A program made the position numbers and the translations under genes. The notes under the pieces are model-generated. The model made no database searches and had not been told where the DNA came from. It worked only from the letters and a program-made list of their open reading frames with translations. DNA of 64,000 nt, from the NCBI GenBank assembly GCA_030690315.1, contig JAUYGY010000024.1, positions 1-64,000 of the forward strand, read 5' to 3'. This DNA comes from Aequorivita sp. (GTDB lineage: Bacteria > Bacteroidota > Bacteroidia > Flavobacteriales > Flavobacteriaceae). Positions 14,828 through 23,481 of this stretch are shown here, piece after piece; position 1 is the first letter of the stretch; every line of letters starts with the position of its first letter.

Positions 14828-17440
14828 TTAAAATTGTTGTCCAATAATAAAGTGGGTTTCCCATCCGTTCTTTTCGGTTCCACCCAAAACGGGGTCAAAT
14901 CCATATCCAAAATCGATACCTAAAAGTCCAAATGCGGGCATAAATATACGTAATCCTGCGCCAGCTGAACGCTTTAACTGAAAAGGATTGTAATTCCTAA
15001 ATCCATCATAGGATGCACCACCCTCCGCAAAACCAAGTACATAGATAGATGCCATTTGTTTCAAAGTTACTGGATATCTTACCTCTAACGAAAATTTATT
15101 GTAAATCGTATTTCCATCAATTGGTGTAAGACCTTGGTTTGGATATCCTCTCAACTGTATTACTTCGCGGCCATCTAAACTATAAGCTCCAAGACCGTCA
15201 CCGCCTACGAAAAATCTTTCAAAAGGTGGAACTCCTCGGTCTTGGTTGTATGCTCCCAAGAACCCGAATTCCGTATTGGTACGAAGAACTGATTTCCCGA
15301 TCAATTTTGTATACCAGGTTCCATTGAATTTAATTTTATAGTATTCCAGCCATTTAAAGCGCTCTTGGTCTATTTCTGAAATTCTCTTATTGTCGTCAAC
15401 GTACTCAGGGTTATCAATTGCTGTTTGTGAAAGCAAATCTCTTTCATCGGAAAGTGCCTTATAATCTACATTGTTAAATGCAGAATAAGGCAAAGTCATT
15501 TTGGCGGTGATGCTAAAATCTGAACCCGAAGTTGGGTAAATAGGATTGGTCGCAGTATTATTCCGGCTTATACCAATGGTGTATGCAAGGTTATTTGAAA
15601 ATCCATCCCCGAATGTAAATAATCCAGTATTGTAGTTACTTAGGTTGTAATGTTGAAAACTAATGGCATTGGACCAAACAAAATAATCATCAGGCCATTT
15701 CACCTTTTTTGCCAAACCTACTGAACCGCCAGTTATGGTGAAACTTCTGGATTTGTCTGCTCTACGCTCCCTAGGATCATAATAATTCTGAATAGTATGC
15801 GAAAAAGAAGTTGACAATTGCACCGGTTTTCTTCCGCCTAACCATGGTTCGGTAAGGGAAAGGCTATAGGTTTGATAATAGCTACTTGCCTGCGCACGAA
15901 GCGATAATTTTTGGCCATCCCCCATTGGTAATGGCTTGTATGCTTTTAGGTTGAAAATGTTACGCAGCGAAAAGTTGTTGAATGAAAGTCCCAAAGTTCC
16001 CACAAAGCCACCGCCGCCATAACCTCCCTGAAGTTCAATCTGGCTAGAACCTTTTTCTACTACCGAGTATTCCAAATCTACAAGGCCGTTGTTTTCATCT
16101 ACTTTTTTGAAGTTTGGAGAAAGTTGTTCTGGGTCAAAGAAGCCCAACTGCCCCAACTCACGGATGGTTCTTACCACATCGCGCTTACTGTATTTTTGGC
16201 CTGGACGGGTTCTTAATTCTCTATAAATAACGTGGTCGTTGGTACGATCATTTCCTACAACCGTTACATGGTCAAAATAGAAAAGATTGCGTTCCATAAT
16301 CCTGATTTCAAAATCGATGGTGTCATTGCGTACCGCTACTTCCACAGGATTTATACGGGCGGCAAGATAACCGTTGTTCTGGTAAAGGTTTGTAAGGTCG
16401 TTCGCTTCGGGGTCACTATCGTCCTGAATGCGCTCTTGCAATAGAATTCCGTTGTAAACCTCTCCTTTTTTTACACCTAATATTTGGCGCAATTGGCTAT
16501 CGGTAAAAACACTGTTTCCAATGAATTTAATATCGCCAAAATAGTATTTATCGCCCTCCTCAAGTTTAATATCAAGGGCTACATTCTTTTTGTCGAGCAC
16601 CCTTAAAGTGTCGCTAACAATACGAGCATCGCGATATCCATTAGATTTGTATTTCTTAAGGATAGACTCTTTGTCTTCCTCATAGCCTTCTTCTGTATAT
16701 TTTGAACGTTTCCACAAACGGATAAAATTTTTGGGCTTTGTCTTTTTCATGGCACGGCGCAATTTACCATTGGTAAACTGTTCGTTTCCTTCAAAATTGA
16801 TTTTTTTCACCTTAACACGTTTTCCCTTATTAACGGAAATGCTCATGTCTTTTGAAACTTCAACCCCCGTAGAATCTATGTAAGGAGTGGTGCTGATAGT
16901 AACTTCGGTATTGTAATAACCGTCTTCTTTGTATTTGTTGGTTATGTAGTTTTTTGTGGTGTTAATGAGGTTTTTGGTAATTTTTGTTCCGGCATTTAAA
17001 TCATTATCCGTAATGATTTCTTTTTTCTTCGCTTTGCGAACCCCATCTCCAGTAATAACTACTTCACGGAGTTTTGGTAATTCTACAATATATAATTCCA
17101 AATCAACGTTTTCGCCTTCAATGTTTGTAACATAGAATGCAATATCGCTAAAGAGGTTTTGCTCCCAAAGCTTTTTTGTTACTTGGCTCAGCTTTTCACC
17201 TGGAATGTAGATGCGGTCTCCTTTTTTTAGGCCAGTGAAAGCAATAACGGTTTGTTCGTTAAAGCTTTGTGCACCAGACACCGTTATTTCATTAATGGTG
17301 TATTTTCTTCCGCTGTCTAGTTCTTTTTGCTGCGCTTGTGATGTAAAAACGGAAAGTATTGTAAATAATAAAATACAATAAGATTTTCTGTATGTATGCA
17401 ATAGGGAACTATTGATTGAGTTGTTCACTGGTTTTTCCAA
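14828..17440 (-). CDS. bamA: Outer membrane protein assembly factor BamA
   Basis: 870 residues. A signal peptide near residues 17-37 (ILLFTILSVFTSQAQ) is followed by POTRA domains through about residue 450 (YTINEITVSGAQSFNEQTV, KKINFEGNEQFTNGKLRRAM, YFGDIKFIGNSVFTDSQLRQI, FDHVTVVGNDRTNDHVIYREL) and a 16-stranded barrel. The barrel contains FFVGGDGLGAYSLDGREVIQ, resembling the conserved lid/latch region, and ends in an aromatic residue (FIIGQQF). BamA inserts barrel proteins into the outer membrane. The start overlaps uppS by 32 bases and the ompH genes follow, so uppS-bamA-ompH form one operon. Confidence 0.95.
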   Translation of the reverse strand: MEKPVNNSINSSLLHTYRKSYCILLFTILSVFTSQAQQKELDSGRKYTINEITVSGAQSFNEQTVIAFTGLKKGDRIYIPGEKLSQVTKKLWEQNLFSDIAFYVTNIEGENVDLELYIVELPKLREVVITGDGVRKAKKKEIITDNDLNAGTKITKNLINTTKNYITNKYKEDGYYNTEVTISTTPYIDSTGVEVSKDMSISVNKGKRVKVKKINFEGNEQFTNGKLRRAMKKTKPKNFIRLWKRSKYTEEGYEEDKESILKKYKSNGYRDARIVSDTLRVLDKKNVALDIKLEEGDKYYFGDIKFIGNSVFTDSQLRQILGVKKGEVYNGILLQERIQDDSDPEANDLTNLYQNNGYLAARINPVEVAVRNDTIDFEIRIMERNLFYFDHVTVVGNDRTNDHVIYRELRTRPGQKYSKRDVVRTIRELGQLGFFDPEQLSPNFKKVDENNGLVDLEYSVVEKGSSQIELQGGYGGGGFVGTLGLSFNNFSLRNIFNLKAYKPLPMGDGQKLSLRAQASSYYQTYSLSLTEPWLGGRKPVQLSTSFSHTIQNYYDPRERRADKSRSFTITGGSVGLAKKVKWPDDYFVWSNAISFQHYNLSNYNTGLFTFGDGFSNNLAYTIGISRNNTATNPIYPTSGSDFSITAKMTLPYSAFNNVDYKALSDERDLLSQTAIDNPEYVDDNKRISEIDQERFKWLEYYKIKFNGTWYTKLIGKSVLRTNTEFGFLGAYNQDRGVPPFERFFVGGDGLGAYSLDGREVIQLRGYPNQGLTPIDGNTIYNKFSLEVRYPVTLKQMASIYVLGFAEGGASYDGFRNYNPFQLKRSAGAGLRIFMPAFGLLGIDFGYGFDPVLGGTEKNGWETHFIIGQQF

Positions 17441-18152
17441 ATCTTCTTTCTCTGTTTTGATAATTTAATATTGCTTCAAAAAGATGGTTTTTAGTATAAT
17501 CCGGCCAAAGTGTTTCAGTAAAATACAGCTCGGCATACGCTATTTGCCAAAGAAGAAAATTACTAATACGCTGCTCGCCACTGGTGCGGATCAATAAATC
17601 TACATCTGGTAAATTTTGCGTGTAAAGATGATTATTTATTACCGTTTCATCAATATCATGCGGCGAAATTAGGTTATTTTTAACTTTAAGACTAATCTCT
17701 TTTATTGTTTTTGTAATTTCTTCCCTAGAACCATAACTCAGGGCAAGCGTGAGGGTCATTCTCTTGTTGTTCTTGGTTTTTTTGATGACGTCCAGCAGTT
17801 CTTTATATGCCTTTTTTGGCAATGCTTCCAGATTGCCAATGGCATTTAGTTTTATGTCTTTTTCAATTAAGGTTTTTATTTCTTTTTTTAAAGAAGAAAC
17901 CAAAAGCTTCATCAGCAATTCCACTTCCATTTTGGGGCGGTTCCAATTTTCAGTTGAAAAAGCGTAAAGGGTCAAAAATGGAATTCCAATTTCAGCGCTG
18001 CCTTCCACTATTTCACGAACGGCTTTGCTTCCGTTCTCGTGACCAATTGATCTAAACAAACCTTTCTGCTTTGCCCAACGCCCATTGCCATCCATAATTA
18101 TGGCAAGATGCTGTGGTAGCTTGTTTTTGTCTATTTGGTCTTTTAGGTCCAT
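17409..18152 (-). CDS. uppS: Isoprenyl transferase (undecaprenyl diphosphate synthase)
   Basis: 247 residues from the ATG at 18152 (MDLKDQIDKNKLPQHLAII). An ATG 15 codons further upstream lies inside the DUF6089 gene and would give an odd N-terminus. The catalytic Asp is in IIMDGNGRWA; SIGHENGSKAVREIV, LYAFSTENWNRP, SYGSREEI, LIRTSGEQRISNFLLWQ and YTETLWPD-like FTETLWPD are all standard UppS motifs. The enzyme makes the C55 lipid carrier for peptidoglycan and surface polysaccharides in the cytoplasm. It starts 8 bases after the DUF6089 stop and overlaps bamA by 32 bases, so translation is probably coupled. Confidence 0.95.
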   Translation of the reverse strand: MDLKDQIDKNKLPQHLAIIMDGNGRWAKQKGLFRSIGHENGSKAVREIVEGSAEIGIPFLTLYAFSTENWNRPKMEVELLMKLLVSSLKKEIKTLIEKDIKLNAIGNLEALPKKAYKELLDVIKKTKNNKRMTLTLALSYGSREEITKTIKEISLKVKNNLISPHDIDETVINNHLYTQNLPDVDLLIRTSGEQRISNFLLWQIAYAELYFTETLWPDYTKNHLFEAILNYQNRERRFGKTSEQLNQ

Positions 18153-18159
18153 CGTATGT

Positions 18160-18852
18160 TTAAAAGTTGCAGTAGCAAGGCCTTCTTCCGAAGGCAAAAG
18201 TTACGGTTATTCCGGTAAAAACATACCAATCGTCACTGTTCGTGTTCCCGAATTTTAGTTCTTCACTGTCTGCCAATCCTTTCACCGGGTTGCTTCCGTC
18301 CAAATTATCCGTAAATGTATAGCGGGCGCCAATTTCAAAACCCACCATGGCATTGCTGCTTATATTTGCCTTGTAGCCTAAAACCATTGGAATGGCAACA
18401 CTACTAGCGCCGTCATAATCACTTATAACATCATTTCCTCTTTTATACAGCGCATCATACCAAAAATAGGTGAGTCCTGTATATAAATAAGGTGTGGAAA
18501 TGGCTTTTTGGGAATGGACATCAAAATCCCAAAAGGTATATTCAATACCTACTGAAACTTCTTTTACAGTATTTTCGAATGAATAGCCGCGTTCTTTCCG
18601 GCGGCTATTGGAACTTTTTTCATCGTCTCCTTTTATTTTCGCAATCATTATAGAGCCCCTAAAAGCGTGTCTTGCGCTGCGGTTCCATTTAAAAAGACCG
18701 CCCACGGCAAAGCTGTTTGGGTTTATGTAATTGGTTTTCCCAACATCGCCAATGTAGTTGGCGCCACCAATCATTCCGCCAATTTCATAAGTTTGGGAAT
18801 GTGCCAAAAACGCCGTTGAGAATATTAAAAATACAGTCGCGAAATACTTCAT
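18160..18852 (-). CDS. DUF6089 family outer membrane beta-barrel protein
   Basis: 230 residues. A signal peptide (MKYFATVFLIFSTAFLAHSQ) is followed by YEIGGMIGGANYIGDVG and amphipathic strands typical of the DUF6089 barrel family (VSVGIEYTFWDFD, YLYTGLTYFWYD, MVGFEIGARYTFTDNLDGS, DDWYVFTGITVTFAFG). The function is not known. The position directly before uppS-bamA is conserved in Flavobacteriia, which suggests a role in envelope biogenesis, but this is inference from context. Confidence 0.85.
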   Translation of the reverse strand: MKYFATVFLIFSTAFLAHSQTYEIGGMIGGANYIGDVGKTNYINPNSFAVGGLFKWNRSARHAFRGSIMIAKIKGDDEKSSNSRRKERGYSFENTVKEVSVGIEYTFWDFDVHSQKAISTPYLYTGLTYFWYDALYKRGNDVISDYDGASSVAIPMVLGYKANISSNAMVGFEIGARYTFTDNLDGSNPVKGLADSEELKFGNTNSDDWYVFTGITVTFAFGRRPCYCNF

Positions 18853-18951
18853 ATTCTTTAAAAGTTTGCAAATATAACAATAAACTTGGCTTATAGATAT
18901 TCTATGCCCATTTGTCTCTGTTGATTAACAAATTTTGAAGGGTTTTATTGT

Positions 18952-19836
18952 TTAATTGCGCTTGTCTTCACCCCATAAAAGTTTTTTTCGAAGCGTCTTT
19001 ATAAAGCTATCATCCTGAAGTTGAAGTAATTTAATAGTGAAAGGGGCTTTTTTTATTATGATGCTTGTTTCGTTTTCCAGCGTTGCAATTCGTGAATCCA
19101 TTGAAACCAAAAAACTGCTTTCCCTTCCCGAAACTTTTAGGGTTATAGTACACGAATCTGGTATTACCAAAGGCCGCGCGTTAAGGTTGTGGGGCGCAAT
19201 TGGGGTTAGTACAATATTATTTGCTTCGGGGTCAATTACCGGCCCGCCACAACTTAGCGAATAGCCCGTAGAGCCCGTGGGTGTAGCAACAATAAGCCCG
19301 TCGGACCAATAAGAAGTGAGGTATTTGTCATTCAGCAGGGTTTCCACTTTTATCATTGAAGTTGTGTTGCGTCTGCTCACGGCCACTTCATTCAAAGCAA
19401 AATTGAGGGATTGTATTTCGTCGCTCTGCGGAACAGTTTCTACGGTAAGCAAACTTCGCTCTGAAATGGTATATTCGCCTTCCAAAATCTGGTTTAGACT
19501 TTCCGTCATTTCTTCTTTTTGAATGGTGGCCAAAAACCCAAGCCTTCCCGTGTTGATTCCGACAATCGGAATGCCAAGATCTCCCACAAAAGTTACAGCT
19601 TTCAAAATTGTTCCATCCCCACCAATACTGAAGAATAAATCGAAACTGGAATCCAATTTGGTAAAAGTAGAAAAACCCGAAAAGTTTTTTGTGATGTCCC
19701 GATTTTGATTAATAATGCCCAAAAAGTTCTCTTCAATAAGCACTTCGGCTTCTTTTTTTTGAAGCGCATCAAGTAGCATTTGGATGTAAATCTCAGAGTT
19801 GTCGTGATAAAATTGCCCGTAAATGCCTATTTTCAT
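18952..19836 (-). CDS. nadK: NAD kinase
   Basis: 294 residues, standard length. NadK phosphorylates NAD to NADP with ATP. The signature GGDGT is at residues 72-76 (LFFSIGGDGTILKAV); LNEVAVSRRNTTSMI, WSDGLIVATPTGSTGYSLSCGGP (split here as WSDGLIVATPTGS and TGYSLSCGGP) and LTPIAPHNLNARP are the other conserved segments for NAD and phosphate binding. It lies between the CBS protein gene and DUF6089 in the same orientation. The reading frame is full length and shows nothing unusual. Confidence 0.95.
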   Translation of the reverse strand: MKIGIYGQFYHDNSEIYIQMLLDALQKKEAEVLIEENFLGIINQNRDITKNFSGFSTFTKLDSSFDLFFSIGGDGTILKAVTFVGDLGIPIVGINTGRLGFLATIQKEEMTESLNQILEGEYTISERSLLTVETVPQSDEIQSLNFALNEVAVSRRNTTSMIKVETLLNDKYLTSYWSDGLIVATPTGSTGYSLSCGGPVIDPEANNIVLTPIAPHNLNARPLVIPDSCTITLKVSGRESSFLVSMDSRIATLENETSIIIKKAPFTIKLLQLQDDSFIKTLRKKLLWGEDKRN

Positions 19837-19872
19837 TTAATTAAAATTGGTGCTATTGAAACTATTTTTTGG

Positions 19873-19900
19873 CTACTACCCACTACCCACTACCCACTAT
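19873..19900. repeat. Heptamer tandem repeat array, 4 units
   Basis: CTACTAC followed by two CCACTAC and one CCACTAT in 7-base register. The last unit overlaps the stop codon of the CBS-domain gene (complement of 19897-19899), so on the gene's own strand the array starts exactly at its 3' end. Confidence 0.7.
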
Positions 19901-20553
19901 ATATTAAGATACTTGTCCAAATAATCTGAGCGTTCCTTTAAATCTTCCAAAAACTTATCTTCCTCGTGCTGACTTATCACGTCATAATTATATCTTCTGA
20001 AAGTTTGCACTATACTATTCATGGCGGTATGGCCTACTTTTATGGTTGCCTGCATAACGCCATTATCTATTTTTGAAATGAACACGCCGAATATTCGCGT
20101 GCCGTTTGATTCAACAATTTGGCATATTTCACTAAAGGAATAATCTTGGATGCCTTTTTCAACAACAATAATTCCTCCGGTCTCGTTCAAAAATGGAGTA
20201 TTGTTGAAAAGGCTCATAATATCGCCCAATTCATAGTAGCCCAAATAGTTGTTTTCTGCCCCCAAAACAGGCATAATATTGCTTTTGTTTAAGGCGAAAG
20301 CTTCCAAAATATCCAGCCAATTCGTGTCTTCAAGCACGTGAAAAGGCTCCAAAGCATATTGAAAATCACTCAACAATTTTTTGTTGTCAAAACAGTAAGC
20401 ATCATTTTCCGAAACACAACCTATGTAATGACCGTCTTTTTCAACGGGGACGTGAGAGTAGGTAAGCTGATTGAAAACGGTTTGCACGTCCTTTATCTTC
20501 GCAGAAACATCAAACGGTTCAATGTCGTTGATAATATAATTCAGGGTTTCCAT
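19897..20553 (-). CDS. CBS domain-containing protein
   Basis: 218 residues. Two CBS-type units occupy the first 120 residues (DVSAKIKDVQTVFNQLTYSHVPV then YIGCVSEN; ILEAFALNKSNIMPVLGAENN then YLGYYELGDIM). The C-terminal part (IIVVEKGIQDYSFSEICQIV, IFGVFISKIDNG, HTAMNSIVQTFRRYNYDV) resembles an ACT-like regulatory fold. CBS pairs bind adenine nucleotides and usually sense energy state. The gene is first in the minus-strand run that continues with nadK, so sensing of a nucleotide linked to NADP supply is conceivable but unproven. Confidence 0.85.
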   Translation of the reverse strand: METLNYIINDIEPFDVSAKIKDVQTVFNQLTYSHVPVEKDGHYIGCVSENDAYCFDNKKLLSDFQYALEPFHVLEDTNWLDILEAFALNKSNIMPVLGAENNYLGYYELGDIMSLFNNTPFLNETGGIIVVEKGIQDYSFSEICQIVESNGTRIFGVFISKIDNGVMQATIKVGHTAMNSIVQTFRRYNYDVISQHEEDKFLEDLKERSDYLDKYLNI

Positions 20554-20613
20554 TGCAAATTATTTTAATGCAAATTACTTAAAATAAAGGTTCAGTAAGC
20601 GCTGTAAGCTTTG

Positions 20614-20621
20614 TATTTTTG
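20614..20621 (+). promoter_or_regulatory. Putative -7 promoter element for pdxJ
   Basis: TATTTTTG matches the Bacteroidota -7 consensus TAnnTTTG and lies 20 bases before the pdxJ ATG. No clear -33 TTTG is seen at the expected distance. Confidence 0.4.
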
Positions 20622-20640
20622 TTAATTCTAACACAAAGAA

Positions 20641-21354
20641 ATGACAAAACTAAGCGTAAACATAAATAAAATAGCCACATTGCGTAATGCACGCGGTGGC
20701 AATGTGCCTAATCTGTTGCAAGTTGCAATGGACATTGAAAAATTTGGAGCCCAGGGAATCACCATTCACCCAAGACCCGATGAGCGCCACATTCGCTATC
20801 AAGATGCGTATGATTTAAAGGCCGTTGTTTCTACTGAATTCAATATTGAAGGCAACCCGATGGATAATTTTACAAAGATGGTTTTAGAAATAAAGCCCAC
20901 GCAAGTTACCCTCGTTCCCGATGCTGTTGATGCAATTACATCAAACGCTGGCTGGGACACGGTAAAACACAAAAATTATTTAAAGGAAATTATTTCTGAA
21001 TTTAAACGAAATGGAATCCGCACTTCAATATTTGTAGACCCCAATTTAAATATGATTGAAGGCGCCGCCGAAACTGGAACGGACCGAATTGAACTTTACA
21101 CCGAAGAATTTGCGAAACAATATTCTTTGGGCAATAAAGACGCCATAAAACCTTATACAGCCTGTGCGATACTTGCAAACAAACTGAATTTGGGCATCAA
21201 TGCAGGCCACGATCTTTCCTTGGAAAATATCAAATTTTTTAAGGAAAACATTCCGAATCTGTTGGAAGTGAGTATTGGGCACGCCCTTATTTGTGAGGCG
21301 CTTTATGATGGGCTGGAGACGGTAGTTGAGGAATATTTAAAAAAACTGCGCTAA
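20641..21354 (+). CDS. pdxJ: Pyridoxine 5'-phosphate synthase
   Basis: 237 residues, the standard length. PdxJ joins 1-deoxyxylulose 5-phosphate and 3-amino-2-oxopropyl phosphate to give pyridoxine 5'-phosphate. LSVNINKIATLRNARGG is the conserved start; GITIHPRPDERHIR contains the active-site His and Arg residues, FNIEGNP and VTLVPD the catalytic Glu and phosphate-binding region, TSIFVDPN, and LGINAGHDLSLEN the second active-site His. The stop codon overlaps the start of the next gene (TAATG), so the hydrolase is translationally coupled. Confidence 0.95.
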   Translation: MTKLSVNINKIATLRNARGGNVPNLLQVAMDIEKFGAQGITIHPRPDERHIRYQDAYDLKAVVSTEFNIEGNPMDNFTKMVLEIKPTQVTLVPDAVDAITSNAGWDTVKHKNYLKEIISEFKRNGIRTSIFVDPNLNMIEGAAETGTDRIELYTEEFAKQYSLGNKDAIKPYTACAILANKLNLGINAGHDLSLENIKFFKENIPNLLEVSIGHALICEALYDGLETVVEEYLKKLR

Positions 21355-22115
21355 TGATTTTACACTCCCAAATATTCGGCTCCGGCAAACCCTTCGTAAT
21401 CCTCCACGGTTTCCTCGGTATGGGCGATAACTGGAAAACCCTCGGCATCCGTTGGGCGGAAGCTGGTTATGAAATACATCTTTTAGACCAACGTAACCAC
21501 GGACGGAGTTTCCACAGCGATGAATTTTCGTATAAAGTGATGGCCGAAGACGTAAAAAAATATAGCGAAGAGCACGATTTAAAGGAGATTATCTTGCTCG
21601 GCCATTCCATGGGCGGCAAGGTGGCAATGCAGTTTGCAGTAACCTACCCTGAAATGGTTTCGAAATTGATAGTTGCAGATATTGGCCCAAAAGCCTATCC
21701 GCCGCACCATCAGGATATTTTGAAGGCACTTTCACAATTGGATTTTTCAAAGATAAAATCGCGAGGGGAGGCTGAAGATATTCTTTCGGAATATATAAAA
21801 GATGAAGGCACAAAACTGTTTCTACTGAAAAACCTTTACAGAAAAAATAAAAATGAATTGGCATTACGCATAAACCTTCCGGTTCTTTCAGAAAAAATAG
21901 AAGAAGTAGGCGTCGCACTTCCTGAAAACACTGTATATAAGGGTGATACACTTTTTTTGGGCGGTGAAAAAAGTGGCTATATTGAACCTATGGATGAGCT
22001 TTTGATTAAAAAACATTTCCCTAAAGCCAAAATTGAAACCATCTCAAAAGCAGGTCATTGGCTACACGCAGAAAATCCCTACGAATTTTATGATAATGTT
22101 ATGAAATTTTTATAA
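21354..22115 (+). CDS. Alpha/beta fold hydrolase (YbfF-like esterase)
   Basis: 253 residues. The oxyanion region FVILHGFLGMGDNW, the sequence LDQRNHGRS, the nucleophile Ser85 in LLGHSMGGKVAM, and the C-terminal catalytic His in KAGHWLHAENP mark an alpha/beta hydrolase of the YbfF/acyl-CoA-esterase type. It has no signal peptide and is cytoplasmic. It overlaps pdxJ by one base, so the two are coexpressed; whether the substrate relates to vitamin B6 is not evident. This pdxJ-hydrolase pairing recurs in Flavobacteriia. Confidence 0.88.
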   Translation: MILHSQIFGSGKPFVILHGFLGMGDNWKTLGIRWAEAGYEIHLLDQRNHGRSFHSDEFSYKVMAEDVKKYSEEHDLKEIILLGHSMGGKVAMQFAVTYPEMVSKLIVADIGPKAYPPHHQDILKALSQLDFSKIKSRGEAEDILSEYIKDEGTKLFLLKNLYRKNKNELALRINLPVLSEKIEEVGVALPENTVYKGDTLFLGGEKSGYIEPMDELLIKKHFPKAKIETISKAGHWLHAENPYEFYDNVMKFL

Positions 22116-22125
22116 TATTGTAATG

Positions 22126-22153
22126 TAATTTATTATGCGCGCATAATAAATTA
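22126..22153. promoter_or_regulatory. 28-bp perfect palindrome, candidate operator
   Basis: The half-site TAATTTATTATGCG is followed directly by its exact reverse complement with no spacer. It lies 11 bases after the hydrolase stop and 61 bases before the start of the FadL-type porin gene. A palindrome of this length without a loop cannot form a good RNA hairpin terminator and lacks a T-run, which favours a binding site for a dimeric regulator. Confidence 0.55.
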
Positions 22154-22213
22154 TTAAGAATGATCCCTTTATCACCTTAATCCCAAAAATTTAACTCTAA
22201 AGAAATAACAATT

Positions 22214-23464
22214 ATGAAGAAAGTATTAGTACTTGCCGTTTTTGCATTTGCAAGCGCGGTTACTTATGCAGGAGGTTACCGCGTAAGTTTGCAGGGCAAT
22301 AAAGCCTTGGCGATGGGCCACACGGGAGTTGCCGTGGTTAACAGTAGTGAGCTTGTGTTTTTTAATCCAGCCGGATTGGTCTATTTGGAAGATAAGTTCA
22401 GTATATCAGCTGGTGTACATGGTGTGTTTTCAAACATAGCCTACCAAGATTCGGAAACTGGCGCAAACGCACGTACAGACAGTCCGGTGGGTACACCGCT
22501 TTATTTTTATGCATCCTACAAAGCAAATGATTGGTTGGCCTTGGGTCTTGGAGTTTATACTCCTTACGGAAGTTCGGTAGAATATGAGGATGACTGGGCA
22601 GGCTCCCATTTGGTTAATAATATTGACTTGCAAGCTATTTACATTCAACCAACCGTATCTTTCAAAATCAACGATAAGATAAGTTTCGGTGGCGGACCTA
22701 TTTATGTTACCGGCTCTGTAAACTTCAATAGAAACTTAAACCGAACTCTAACCGATCTTGAAGGAAACCGTGCCAATGTTACTATTGATGCATCTGGCGT
22801 AAGCAGCTGGGGATGGGTTGCCAGTACAATGGTTAATCTAACGGAAGATTTACACATAGCTGCTACTTACCGTTCTGAAATTATTTTGGATGCTGAAGAT
22901 GGAACTGCCGAATTCGAAAATATTCCAAATTCACCTTTAACACCTTTTGAAGACACATCCATTAAAGCATCGTTGCCGTTGCCTGCTGAAATGACTGTGG
23001 GTATGTCATACGATTTCTGTGAAAGTTGGACCTTCGCTTTTGATTATAACCGTACTTTTTGGGACGTTTACGAATCCTTGGACATAGACTTTGCAAATGA
23101 AAATATTCCAGATTCCAAAAACGCGCGTAACTATAAAAATGCTTCCATCTATCGTTTTGGTATGCAATATGACGCTACCCAAATGTTTACGTTAAGAGCT
23201 GGTTATTATTTTGATGAATCGCCTGTGCAGGATGGATATTTTGCGCCTGAAACTCCGCGTAACGACAGCAATAACTTCACGGCTGGTTTAACCGTAAATC
23301 TTGGAGAGCATTTACAAATAGATGCTTCTTTCCTTTATTCACACTTTAAGGAGGTTGATGCTTCCTACAATTACTATTTCGAAAATGGCAATGCTGTTCC
23401 TTTTAAAGGAACCTATAAAACCAATGCTTTCGTTCCGGGCTTGGGGCTTACTTATAAACTATAA
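22214..23464 (+). CDS. OmpP1/FadL/TodX family outer membrane transporter
   Basis: 416 residues. A signal peptide (MKKVLVLAVFAFASAVTYA) precedes the FadL opening GGYRVSLQGNKALAMGHTGVA and VFFNPAGLVYL, the N-terminal hatch region containing the NPA-type motif. The rest is a 14-strand-like barrel (LALGLGVYTPYGSSVEYEDDW, MFTLRAGYYFDESPVQDGYF), ending VPGLGLTYKL. Family members import long-chain fatty acids or other hydrophobic compounds. An SGNH lipoprotein gene follows 17 bases later, so the two probably form a lipid hydrolysis and uptake unit (inference). The palindrome at 22126-22153 may control both. Confidence 0.9.
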   Translation: MKKVLVLAVFAFASAVTYAGGYRVSLQGNKALAMGHTGVAVVNSSELVFFNPAGLVYLEDKFSISAGVHGVFSNIAYQDSETGANARTDSPVGTPLYFYASYKANDWLALGLGVYTPYGSSVEYEDDWAGSHLVNNIDLQAIYIQPTVSFKINDKISFGGGPIYVTGSVNFNRNLNRTLTDLEGNRANVTIDASGVSSWGWVASTMVNLTEDLHIAATYRSEIILDAEDGTAEFENIPNSPLTPFEDTSIKASLPLPAEMTVGMSYDFCESWTFAFDYNRTFWDVYESLDIDFANENIPDSKNARNYKNASIYRFGMQYDATQMFTLRAGYYFDESPVQDGYFAPETPRNDSNNFTAGLTVNLGEHLQIDASFLYSHFKEVDASYNYYFENGNAVPFKGTYKTNAFVPGLGLTYKL

Positions 23465-23481
23465 TTGAAAATCCAAAAAAG

